NCBI GenBank assembly: GCA_002342785.1
Contig: DDQV01000051.1
Coordinates: forward strand, 1-5,513
From: Fusobacteriaceae bacterium UBA2433
GTDB lineage: Bacteria; Fusobacteriota; Fusobacteriia; Fusobacteriales; Fusobacteriaceae
Length of the DNA: 5,513 nucleotides
Direction of reading: 5' to 3'
Shown: positions 1 to 5,477 of the stretch, one piece after another
How positions within the stretch are numbered: position 1 is the first letter of the stretch
How the letters are laid out: each line of letters begins with the position of its first letter
The notes under the pieces: model-generated
The model's database searches: none
Seen by the model: only the letters and a program-made list of their open reading frames with translations
What the model was told of the DNA's origin: nothing
Program-made: the position numbers and the translations under genes

Positions 1-732
1 AGAATAAAAATTATTTCTAGAGAAAATAAAGGTATAGTGAAAAGTTTAAATGAGGGACTAAATATAGCTATAGGTGAGTATATAGCAAGAATGGATGCAG
101 ACGATATAAGTATTTTAAATAGATTTGAACTACAACTTAATGCTTTTAAAAAAATAAATAAATTAGCTGTATGTGGTGGTTGGGCCAAATTAATAGGAGA
201 AGAAAAAGGGAAACTAACACCCGTGGTAAATGATAGAAGAATAAAAGATTACTTAAATATTGGTAGTCCATTAATACATCCAAGTGTAATGATTAAAAGA
301 AGCGAAATAAAAGAAACTTTTTATAAAAATAAATTTAATGGGACAGAAGATTATGCGTTTTGGATAGAGCTTTCAAAACAAAACAAAATTTTTTATAATA
401 TACCCAAAATAATTTTAAAATACAGGATACTTCAGAGTAGTATCACAAGAATAGCGGAAAAAGATATTATAAAACGTAAAACAGAAATGAAAAGAATATA
501 TTCTAAACTATATGAAGATAAATATCTTTCTGAAAAGCACTACTTATATTTAAATGGTAAAATGTCTAAAGAAAATGCAAAATTACATTTCAAAAATATA
601 GAAAAAATAAATGGAAAATCCTTGGCGTTAAGATATGTGTATTATAAAAAATATGGAAATTTATTCCAAAAAATATTTAATACTTATAATAAAGATAAAA
701 TAAAGGATAGTATAATATATTTTATAATGTAG
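1..732 (+). CDS. Family 2 glycosyltransferase, 5' end cut by window edge
   Basis: The frame is open from base 1 to the TAG at 730-732, so the gene starts before the window. The first visible residues, RIKIISRENKGIVKSLNEGL, lie in the middle of a GT-A fold, so the nucleotide-binding start of the domain (roughly the first 50-60 residues) is missing. The metal/nucleotide-sugar motif is MDADD (bases 91-105). A later SPLIHPSVMIKRSE block and the ED of GTEDYAFWIEL (about base 346) mark the acceptor side and the probable catalytic base. These are standard marks of inverting GT2 enzymes that add sugars to lipid-linked polysaccharide intermediates at the cytoplasmic face of the membrane. No membrane segment is visible. 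The next two genes on the same strand are also glycosyltransferases, which supports a capsule, exopolysaccharide or O-antigen locus. Donor and acceptor sugars cannot be read from the sequence. The GTG at base 37 is internal, not a start. Confidence 0.9.
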   Translation, partial: RIKIISRENKGIVKSLNEGLNIAIGEYIARMDADDISILNRFELQLNAFKKINKLAVCGGWAKLIGEEKGKLTPVVNDRRIKDYLNIGSPLIHPSVMIKRSEIKETFYKNKFNGTEDYAFWIELSKQNKIFYNIPKIILKYRILQSSITRIAEKDIIKRKTEMKRIYSKLYEDKYLSEKHYLYLNGKMSKENAKLHFKNIEKINGKSLALRYVYYKKYGNLFQKIFNTYNKDKIKDSIIYFIM

Positions 733-886
733 TTTTTATTTTACAAGTTATACTTAAGTTTGTACTTCACTTTCGTTGGGCAAATAATAGCGATAACAAT
801 ATTCTATTATGCACTAACTTTATAGAAAAGGAAAAATATAGAAGTAATTAAGAAAAGTATATAATAATTATATTGGTACTATGAAC

Positions 887-914
887 TTTCTCATTAAGAA
901 TTAATAATGAGAAA
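887..914 (+). other. Perfect 10-bp hairpin in the leader of the second glycosyltransferase gene
   Basis: Arms TTTCTCATTA (887-896) and TAATGAGAAA (905-914) are perfectly complementary around an 8-base loop. No T run follows on either strand, so this is not a standard intrinsic terminator. It lies about 45 bp before the GTG at 960. The 3' arm overlaps AAAAC (912-916), which could instead pair with GTTTT (924-928), giving a weaker alternative hairpin. The rest of 733-959 is AT-rich and I see no gene in it. A TATAAT hexamer sits at 860-865 but has no convincing -35 partner. The role is unknown: an mRNA 5' structure, a protein-binding palindrome or an attenuator are all possible. Confidence 0.5.
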
Positions 915-959
915 ACTCAAGAGGTTTTATAGTATAGTTATTTAATAAAGGGAGAAAAA

Positions 960-1760
960 GTGAGAGTAGAGACAATAATATCAACAATTAATAAAGATAA
1001 GATAGATGATTTAAAGTTATCAGAAAAAAATATACATAAGGATTGTTTAATAATTAATCAAGTATTAAGAGAGAGAATACCTTTGATAAATGAAAAAAAA
1101 GAAGGAATAAATTTTTTATCTTTTAGAGAAAAGGGACTTTCAAAAAGTAGAAATCGAGGTATTAAAAAATCAAAACATGATATTATTTTATTAACAGATG
1201 ATGATGTATATTATAAACAAAATTTTAATGAACTTCTTATAAATGAGTTTAATAAAAATCCTGAAGTAGACATTTTAACTTTTAAAATAGAAACTTCTGA
1301 CGGAAAGGAATTTAAGGATTATAATAAAAAAGAATTTTATCATAATTATAAATCAATATTAAAAGTATCTTCTGTTGAAATAGCATTAAGAAAAAAAAAA
1401 ATAGATGAGTATGATCTGAAGTATGATGAGATGTTTGGCCTAGGTTCAATTTATAAAACTGGAGAAGAAAATATATTTTTATATGATGCTTTAAAAAAAG
1501 GTTGTAACATAAAATATATTCCTATTACAATCGCTATTCATCCAGAAGGAACTTCAGGTAAGAGATTGACAGAAGAAAATATTTTTGCTAAAGGAGCTTT
1601 GTTTTATAGATTATTTGGGATAAAAGCATTTTTTATAAACTTATTCTTTATCTTAAAAAAGAGAAAAGAAATAAGAGTATATCAAACTGTAAAGAAAGCT
1701 ATAAAATCGATTTATAGTGGAAGTTATGACTATATACGGAGGCAGAATGAATTTAAATAA
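960..1760 (+). CDS. Family 2 glycosyltransferase (DDD-motif type)
   Basis: The predicted protein has 266 residues. The GTG start is supported by GGGAG at 950-954, five bases upstream, and by the first residues (RVETIISTIN) forming the expected opening beta strand of a GT-A domain. FREKGLSKSRNRGI (56-68) followed by ILLTDDDVYY (76-85) is the core nucleotide-sugar/metal site, with D80-D82 as the DxD equivalent. GEENIF (168-173) is a likely position for the catalytic acidic residue, and HPEGTSG (194-200) follows. The C-terminal part (about 217-235) is hydrophobic and followed by a basic stretch, which may sit on the membrane. The domain is shorter and less canonical than those of the two neighbouring glycosyltransferases. 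The gene overlaps the next by 14 bp, so the two are almost certainly co-translated. The role is probably sugar transfer in surface-polysaccharide repeat-unit assembly. The linkage formed is unknown. Confidence 0.85.
   Translation: MRVETIISTINKDKIDDLKLSEKNIHKDCLIINQVLRERIPLINEKKEGINFLSFREKGLSKSRNRGIKKSKHDIILLTDDDVYYKQNFNELLINEFNKNPEVDILTFKIETSDGKEFKDYNKKEFYHNYKSILKVSSVEIALRKKKIDEYDLKYDEMFGLGSIYKTGEENIFLYDALKKGCNIKYIPITIAIHPEGTSGKRLTEENIFAKGALFYRLFGIKAFFINLFFILKKRKEIRVYQTVKKAIKSIYSGSYDYIRRQNEFK
1738..1742 (+). promoter_or_regulatory. Shine-Dalgarno that fixes the start of the third glycosyltransferase
   Basis: GGAGG lies four bases before the ATG at 1747, inside the 3' end of the preceding gene. 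The upstream in-frame ATGs (1717 and 1726) have no comparable site, and starting there would add residues (MEVMTIYGGR) foreign to the family. The start at 1747 is therefore preferred. Confidence 0.75.
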
Positions 1761-2502
1761 ATTAGTTTCAATAATAACTCCTCTATACAATGCAGAAAAA
1801 TATATAGAAACAACTATCCAATCAGTTCAATACCAAACTTATAAAAATTGGGAAATGATAATTGTTGATGATTGCTCAAAGGATAGAGGGCCTGAGATAG
1901 TAAAAAAATATATTGAGAATGATAATCGTATAAAATTAATGAAATTAGAAAAAAATAGTGGTGGTGCTGTAGCAAGAAATAGAGCTATTAAAGAAGCTAA
2001 AGGAAAATATATAGCTTTTTTAGATAGTGATGATCTTTGGTATCCCGAAAAACTGGAAAAACAACTAAAGTTTATGGAAGAAAATAACTATGATTTCACT
2101 TATACCTGGTATGAAAAGATAGATGAAGAGGGAAATCTACTCAAGGAAATTGTAAAGTCAGAAGATAAAATTAATTATAATAAACTTTTAAAATCGAATC
2201 AAATTGGATGTCTTGCAGCAATGTATAATGCTAAAAAATTAGGAAAGATATATATGCCTTTGATTAGAAAAAGACAGGATTATGCTCTTTGGTTACAGGT
2301 ATTAAAAAAAGTGGATTATGGATATTGTTTAAAAGAAAATTTAGCTCAATATAGGATAGTCAATGGATCTGTATCGAGTAATAAAATAAATCTTATTAAG
2401 TATAATTGGAAGTTATTTAGAGATGTAGAAAAATTATCTATTTTCAAATCTTTTTATTATCTTTCGTGGAATATATTTACTAAATTAATGTTGAAAAAAT
2501 AA
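1747..2502 (+). CDS. Family 2 glycosyltransferase (canonical GT-A, EpsE/WcaA-like)
   Basis: From the ATG at 1747 the protein has 251 residues. It opens with LVSIITPLYNAEKYI (6-20), the classic first strand and P-loop-like turn of GT2 enzymes. IIVDDCSKD (38-46) holds the uracil-contacting aspartates D41/D42, GGAVARNRAI (72-81) follows, and FLDSDDLW (91-98) is the DxD metal site (D93, D95). RQDYALWL (176-183) supplies the probable catalytic base D178. The length is normal for a single-domain enzyme. There is no clear transmembrane helix, so it is probably a peripheral cytoplasmic enzyme acting on a lipid-linked acceptor. It overlaps the upstream glycosyltransferase by 14 bp and ends 23 bp before ugd, so it is part of one operon. 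An upstream in-frame ATG at 1717 exists but is less likely (no ribosome site). The specific sugar cannot be deduced. Confidence 0.92.
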   Translation: MNLNKLVSIITPLYNAEKYIETTIQSVQYQTYKNWEMIIVDDCSKDRGPEIVKKYIENDNRIKLMKLEKNSGGAVARNRAIKEAKGKYIAFLDSDDLWYPEKLEKQLKFMEENNYDFTYTWYEKIDEEGNLLKEIVKSEDKINYNKLLKSNQIGCLAAMYNAKKLGKIYMPLIRKRQDYALWLQVLKKVDYGYCLKENLAQYRIVNGSVSSNKINLIKYNWKLFRDVEKLSIFKSFYYLSWNIFTKLMLKK

Positions 2503-2525
2503 AAAGGACTAGAAAGGAGTTTTAA

Positions 2526-3692
2526 ATGAAAATAACAATTGCAGGAACAGGTTATGTTGGATTATCAAATGCAGTACTTTTGGCACAAAATCATGAGGTA
2601 GTTGCCCTTGATGTAATTGAAGAAAAAGTAAATATGATAAATAATAAAGTATCGCCTATAGTAGATGATTATATTTCAGATTATTTAACTAACAAAGAAT
2701 TAAACCTAAAGGCTACCTTAGATAAAGAGTTAGCATATAAAGATGCAGAATATGTAATCATAGCTACTCCTACAAATTATGATGAAGTAGATAACTTCTT
2801 CGACACCAGCCTAGTTGAAGTAGTTATAAAAGATGTATTAGAGATAAATCCTAATGCAACTATGGTAATTAAATCTACAGTACCTGTTGGATATACCAAG
2901 GGTATAAAAGCAAAATTTAATACAGATAATATTATCTTCTCTCCAGAATTTTTAAGGGAGGGAAAAGCTCTCTATGATAACCTTCATCCCTCTAGGATAA
3001 TAGTTGGAGAAGATAGCAAAAGAGCAAGAATATTTGCGAGCCTTTTATCAGAAGGAGCTATAAAAGAAGATATATCTATCTTATTTACAGAATCTACAGA
3101 AGCAGAAGCAGTAAAGTTATTTTCTAATACCTATCTAGCACTTCGAGTAGCATATTTTAATGAGTTAGATAGCTATGCAGAAGTATATAATTTAAATACA
3201 AAACAGATAATAGAGGGAGTAGGTTTAGATCCAAGAATCGGAAGTCACTACAACAATCCTTCATTTGGATATGGTGGATATTGCCTTCCTAAAGATACAA
3301 AACAACTGAGAGCTAACTATGATAAAGTTCCAAATAATATAATCCAAGCAATAGTAGATGCCAACACAACAAGAAAAGATCATATTGCTAAAGAAATATT
3401 AAAAAGAGATCCAAAAATAGTTGGAATCTATAGACTAACTATGAAGATGGATTCAGATAACTTTAGAGCTTCAGCAGTACAAGGAATTATGAAAAGAATA
3501 AAAGCTAAGGGAGTAGAGGTAGTTATCTATGAACCAGTATTAAATGAAGAATTATTTTTTAATTCAAAAGTTATAAAAGATCTAGATGAATTCAAAAAAA
3601 TCTCAGATGTAATAGTTACAAATAGACTCAGCGATGATCTTTGTGATGTAAAAGAAAAAATATATACAAGAGATCTTTTTGCAAGAGATTAA
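2526..3692 (+). CDS. ugd: UDP-glucose 6-dehydrogenase
   Basis: The enzyme oxidises UDP-glucose to UDP-glucuronate in two NAD+-dependent steps, providing an acidic sugar donor for capsule or other surface glycans. The 388-residue product has the length of E. coli Ugd as I remember it and reads collinearly with it. GTGYVGLSNA (7-16) is the Rossmann NAD-binding loop. IKSTVPVGYT (115-124) follows, then SPEFLREGKALYDNLHPSRI (139-158) with E141 and E145. NTYLALRVAYFNELDSYAE (201-219) is preceded by K197. NNPSFGYGGYCLPKDTKQL (243-261) carries the catalytic cysteine C253 and D257. The C-terminal nucleotide-binding domain contains GIYRLTMK (300-307) and DNFRASAVQGIMKRIKAKG (311-329). All residues expected for activity are present. 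An AAGGAG ribosome site at 2514-2519 sits six bases before the ATG. Its codon use is somewhat less AT-extreme than that of the glycosyltransferases, as is common for a conserved housekeeping-like enzyme. It is the last gene before a terminator. Confidence 0.97.
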   Translation: MKITIAGTGYVGLSNAVLLAQNHEVVALDVIEEKVNMINNKVSPIVDDYISDYLTNKELNLKATLDKELAYKDAEYVIIATPTNYDEVDNFFDTSLVEVVIKDVLEINPNATMVIKSTVPVGYTKGIKAKFNTDNIIFSPEFLREGKALYDNLHPSRIIVGEDSKRARIFASLLSEGAIKEDISILFTESTEAEAVKLFSNTYLALRVAYFNELDSYAEVYNLNTKQIIEGVGLDPRIGSHYNNPSFGYGGYCLPKDTKQLRANYDKVPNNIIQAIVDANTTRKDHIAKEILKRDPKIVGIYRLTMKMDSDNFRASAVQGIMKRIKAKGVEVVIYEPVLNEELFFNSKVIKDLDEFKKISDVIVTNRLSDDLCDVKEKIYTRDLFARD

Positions 3693-3725
3693 AATATAGT
3701 AAAATTAATATTTACAACTATTATT

Positions 3726-3755
3726 AAAAAGCTATGATTATTCATAGTTTTTTTT
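3726..3755 (+). terminator. Intrinsic terminator of the polysaccharide/ugd operon
   Basis: CTATGA (3732-3737) pairs with TCATAG (3742-3747) around a TTAT loop. The stem extends through a G-U pair and the flanking A5/T tracts to about 12 bp, and eight T residues follow (3748-3755). It lies 34 bp after the ugd stop. Confidence 0.88.
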
Positions 3756-3885
3756 ATAAAATATCTTCAGTTTACATTATTATCAATTAATAATTTTTGG
3801 TGAGTATGATAAAATTGATTATAAATAAGGTGATGGATTGTTATTAGAAGATTTTCTTAAAGAAGTAAAGAAGAGGGTGAAAAAT

Positions 3886-4114
3886 ATGAAAGATAATATA
3901 ATAATTAAAGAAGAAACTGTAAAAGTAAAAGTAAAAAAATTAGAAATAGAATATAAAGAAAATATAGATGTTGTTGTTGAAAAATTATGGAAAAATTTCA
4001 GCTTGGTCTCTTGTTGAATTAACTCATGGAGAAGATCCTTGGAATATGACTAATAGAGACGAAGTTATAGAAAATGAGATGATCAAAAGATATTTTAAAA
4101 AGGTATATAATTAA
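3886..4114 (+). pseudogene. Truncated, frameshifted Panacea/DUF4065 (SocA-like antitoxin) remnant
   Basis: Two adjoining frames make one broken gene. The first frame runs from the ATG at 3886 (AGAGGGTG just upstream) for 43 codons to the TGA at 4015-4017. The +1 frame across 3986-4114 encodes YGKISAWSLVELTHGEDPW and then residues ending KRYFKKVYN before the TAA at 4112-4114. The SAW-x-L-x-x-LTH-x-x-x-PW block is the C-terminal signature of the Panacea (DUF4065) domain found in SocA-like antitoxins and phage-associated proteins. The frames would join if the five-A run at 3980-3984 had four A residues, so a single indel in a homopolymer explains the break. The N-terminal half of the domain (the KLQKLLY and GPVVP regions) is absent. 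The first frame stays open upstream to 3829 (a TTG at 3838 is possible), but that part looks unlike the family. I see no partner toxin nearby, so this is most likely a non-functional relic. Confidence 0.65.
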
Positions 4115-4158
4115 GAAAAAGTAATAACTAGCTATGAATTATGCTAATAATAAAAATT

Positions 4159-4186
4159 AAGAGTGCAGGAAACTGTGCTCTTTTTT
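4159..4186 (+). terminator. Intrinsic terminator with GAAA tetraloop
   Basis: A 10-bp stem (4159-4168 with 4173-4182, including two G-U pairs) is closed by a GAAA loop and followed by a T6 run (4181-4186). It lies 45 bp after the Panacea remnant's stop and was probably that gene's terminator. Confidence 0.85.
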
Positions 4187-4197
4187 CTACAAAAAAC

Positions 4198-4333
4198 TAG
4201 TCACGGATTACACAAATTACATAGAAAAAGATGAAAAAACTTAGCCACCAATGAACACCAATCTTCACGGATAGAAAAATTATAAAGAAGAAACAAAAAA
4301 TAAAAAGCTTAGTCACGAATTACACGAATGAAA
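4198..4333. repeat. Three degenerate copies of an intergenic repeat with 9-10 bp internal period
   Basis: Copies begin at about 4198 (TAGTCACGGATTACACAAAT), 4242 (TAGCCACCAATGAACACCAAT) and 4310 (TAGTCACGAATTACACGAAT). Each opens with TAG(T/C)CAC and is made of 7-base units near CACGAAT. The units start at 4202 and 4211 in copy 1, at 4246, 4256 and 4266 in copy 2, and at 4314 and 4323 in copy 3. Copies are separated by A-rich, non-coding DNA. No open frame, terminal inverted repeat or CRISPR-like uniform spacing is present. The family resembles intergenic repeats I recall from other AT-rich genomes. Its function is unknown. Confidence 0.6.
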
Positions 4334-4405
4334 CTATTAGGAACCAATGATCTAAGTGTTGAACTTGTTATGGAGTTGCTTAGGAGGGTATTAGAGAAAA
4401 AATAG
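4328..4405 (+). pseudogene. 25-codon fragment resembling an aldo/keto reductase N-terminus
   Basis: The short frame ATG 4328 to TAG 4403-4405 begins MKLLGTNDLSV, which resembles the conserved start of aldo/keto reductases (LGTNDLxVS followed by GLGCMG). The next residues, ELVMEL, align with GLGCMGL if one glycine codon was lost and two glycine codons changed to glutamate (GGA to GAA, GGG to GAG). Nothing of the barrel domain follows. The ATG lies inside the last unit of the upstream repeat and no ribosome site is visible. The stop overlaps the abiF terminator stem. This is most likely a decayed relic. Chance similarity cannot be excluded over so few residues. Confidence 0.3.
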
Positions 4406-4425
4406 GTCAGATAAAGTCTGACCTA
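4397..4425 (-). terminator. Intrinsic terminator of abiF
   Basis: A perfect 9-bp stem TAGGTCAGA (4403-4411) / TCTGACCTA (4417-4425) has a 5-base loop. Read on the minus strand it is followed by T6 (A6 at 4397-4402 on the plus strand). It starts four bases beyond the abiF stop codon. On the plus strand no T run follows directly, so it acts mainly on minus-strand transcripts. Confidence 0.88.
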
Positions 4426-4429
4426 ATGA

Positions 4430-5338
4430 TTATATTTTTAAAATTGTTATCCAATTAGTTGGAAATTTTAGATCTTTTGATGGATTAATAACACTAGAAT
4501 ATCTATTGAATAGATCATCTAATTTATCAATAGATTCATTGAATAGTTCTTTATCTTGTGTAATGTATTTGAAAACTAAAAAGACAGCATAGATACTAAA
4601 AAGCTCCTTACCTTGAGGAGTTTTGTTCGAAATATCTTTCCATGCTCTATGTTTTATAGGAGAAATTTCAAAAACATTATCAAATAGTTTTTCATGATGA
4701 GCACAGGTATTTCTAATCTCTGTGATAGTTAAAAGCCATGAGGTAATATGTTTAGTATTAACTTTATGATAAATAGATTTATAGTAATTATTAACAATAA
4801 GATCTTTGTCTTCAATCAATAAATTTTTAAATAATTTCGATAATTTTCCAAGAGTTGGAAGTTCAATAAATTTATATATAGGTAAAACGTCTTTATATTT
4901 TTTCTGATGATGTTTTACCATTAAGGGTCTTTCGTTATTAGTCGGTTCTAGCTTATAATCTAATTTTTTTAAAAAATTCTCATGGAAATAATTATTATAA
5001 AAATATTTATTATCAAATTGGCAATGAATTCCATATTTATGACCTAATTCGTAAGCTATTTGTGTTCGTAGAGCTAATTCAGTACTTTCAACTAATTCTA
5101 ATATAAGAAACTTTAATTCTCTATCAAATTTATATAAATCATATATATTCTTAAATGTAGTGCCATCTATAAAGTCATTCGAAGAGTTTAAAAATTTGAA
5201 TTTATATGCCATTAATTTTTGGTAGTTAAGTCTTTTTAAAATTTCTATAGATTCAGATTCTGAACCAAAATTTAACTTTCTATTTTTTAATAGAGTTATC
5301 ATTTCTTCTCTAGTAAGAGCAGGTTTTGAAACACGCAT
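4430..5338 (-). CDS. abiF: AbiF-like Abi_2 family HEPN RNase (abortive infection / toxin)
   Basis: The 302-residue protein shows the Abi_2 (PF07751) layout. LNYQKLMAYKFKF (37-49) is the early family signature. FKNIYDLYKFDRELKFLILE (62-81) and ELALRTQIAYELGHKYG (87-103) form the first helical bundle. FIELPTLGKLSKLFKNL (157-173) follows. WLLTITEIRNTCAHHEKLFD (201-220) contains the HEPN R-x4-H motif, R209 to H214, with N210 adjacent. FPTNW (292-296) is the usual C-terminal tag. HEPN proteins with this motif are metal-independent ribonucleases. AbiF proteins act in phage abortive infection and are thought to be held in check by a neighbouring small RNA. The motif is intact and the length normal, so the gene looks functional. 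There is no signal peptide or membrane helix. GGAGG at 5345-5349 lies six bases before the ATG. The gene is transcribed convergently with the polysaccharide operon and has its own terminator. Exact activity and the phage trigger are inferred from the family, not seen. Confidence 0.88.
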   Translation of the reverse strand: MRVSKPALTREEMITLLKNRKLNFGSESESIEILKRLNYQKLMAYKFKFLNSSNDFIDGTTFKNIYDLYKFDRELKFLILELVESTELALRTQIAYELGHKYGIHCQFDNKYFYNNYFHENFLKKLDYKLEPTNNERPLMVKHHQKKYKDVLPIYKFIELPTLGKLSKLFKNLLIEDKDLIVNNYYKSIYHKVNTKHITSWLLTITEIRNTCAHHEKLFDNVFEISPIKHRAWKDISNKTPQGKELFSIYAVFLVFKYITQDKELFNESIDKLDDLFNRYSSVINPSKDLKFPTNWITILKI

Positions 5339-5344
5339 AGGGAA

Positions 5345-5349
5345 CCTCC
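5345..5349 (-). promoter_or_regulatory. abiF Shine-Dalgarno directly after the ncRNA U tract
   Basis: GGAGG on the minus strand lies six bases before the abiF ATG (5338-5336). It is separated from the end of the U10 tract (5351) by a single base, so only transcripts that read through the ncRNA terminator can carry it. Confidence 0.8.
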
Positions 5350-5350
5350 G

Positions 5351-5424
5351 AAAAAAAAAAGGCCATCACAGTAATCCGGGCGACATTTCCAAAAGGAAAC
5401 CACTAACCGCTGCTTGGCTCTATC
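5351..5424 (-). ncRNA. abiF-associated small RNA (probable RNA antitoxin)
   Basis: Read on the minus strand, transcription is predicted to begin near 5424 and end in U10 (5360-5351). GCCA (5418-5415) pairs with UGGC (5365-5362), and GCAG (5413-5410) with CUGU (5371-5368), making a closing helix directly before the U tract, like a terminator stem. An apical hairpin UUUCC/GGAAA (5399-5395 with 5390-5386) has a UUUU loop. Between them lie GCGG and UCGCCCGG segments that offer alternative inner pairings. The region is clearly richer in G and C than its surroundings, as expected of a structured RNA in an AT-rich genome. abiF RNA is a known structured-RNA class found beside abiF genes, and position and size fit. 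I cannot check the covariance model here, so membership is inferred. Its likely job is to restrain the AbiF HEPN protein. Confidence 0.75.
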
Positions 5425-5477
5425 AACTAAAGTATATACGAAAAATTATTAAAAGTCAAGAAAAGCAAGTTGATAGA
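5419..5477. repeat. 10-bp inverted repeat bracketing the ncRNA promoter
   Basis: TCTATCAACT (5419-5428) and its perfect reverse complement AGTTGATAGA (5468-5477) are 39 bp apart. One arm covers the predicted transcription start and the other lies just upstream of the -35. The placement suits an operator bound cooperatively or by looping, but no regulator gene is in the window. Confidence 0.5.
5431..5459 (-). promoter_or_regulatory. Sigma-70-type promoter for the abiF ncRNA
   Basis: On the minus strand, -35 TTGACT (5459-5454) and -10 TATACT (5436-5431) are separated by exactly 17 bp. This predicts a start near 5424/5423, just before the structured RNA. It is the best promoter match in the window and implies strong constitutive transcription of the RNA. 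Confidence 0.82.

Noticed and set aside
733..959. Small coding frame in the gap (including residues FRWANNSDNN around 770-850)
   Set aside because: No start with a ribosome site, no recognisable family and an early stop. It looks like non-coding AT-rich DNA.
1717..1746. Longer N-terminus for the third glycosyltransferase starting at ATG 1717
   Set aside because: The extra ten residues lie in the overlap with the upstream gene, are not family-like and have no ribosome site, whereas GGAGG precedes the ATG at 1747.
3798..3826. Promoter TTGGTG-17-TATAAA upstream of the Panacea remnant
   Set aside because: The -35 matches only the TTG, and such matches are expected by chance in DNA this AT-rich.
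3988..3999. Programmed -1 frameshift in the Panacea remnant (AAATTTC-type slippery heptamer)
   Set aside because: The heptamer is in phase for a -1 slip, but the downstream family-like frame is +1 relative to the first, so a -1 slip would not reach it. The N-terminal half of the domain is also missing, so decay is simpler.
4198..4333. CRISPR array
   Set aside because: Only three degenerate copies, unequal spacing (44 and 68 bp between starts), A-rich repetitive intervals instead of unique spacers, and no cas genes. The HEPN protein is AbiF-like, with one R-x4-H motif, not a Cas13.
5351..5424. Metabolite riboswitch controlling abiF
   Set aside because: The element is short, has its own start and U-tract end, matches no riboswitch architecture I know, and stands where abiF RNAs are found. 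A free small RNA explains it better.
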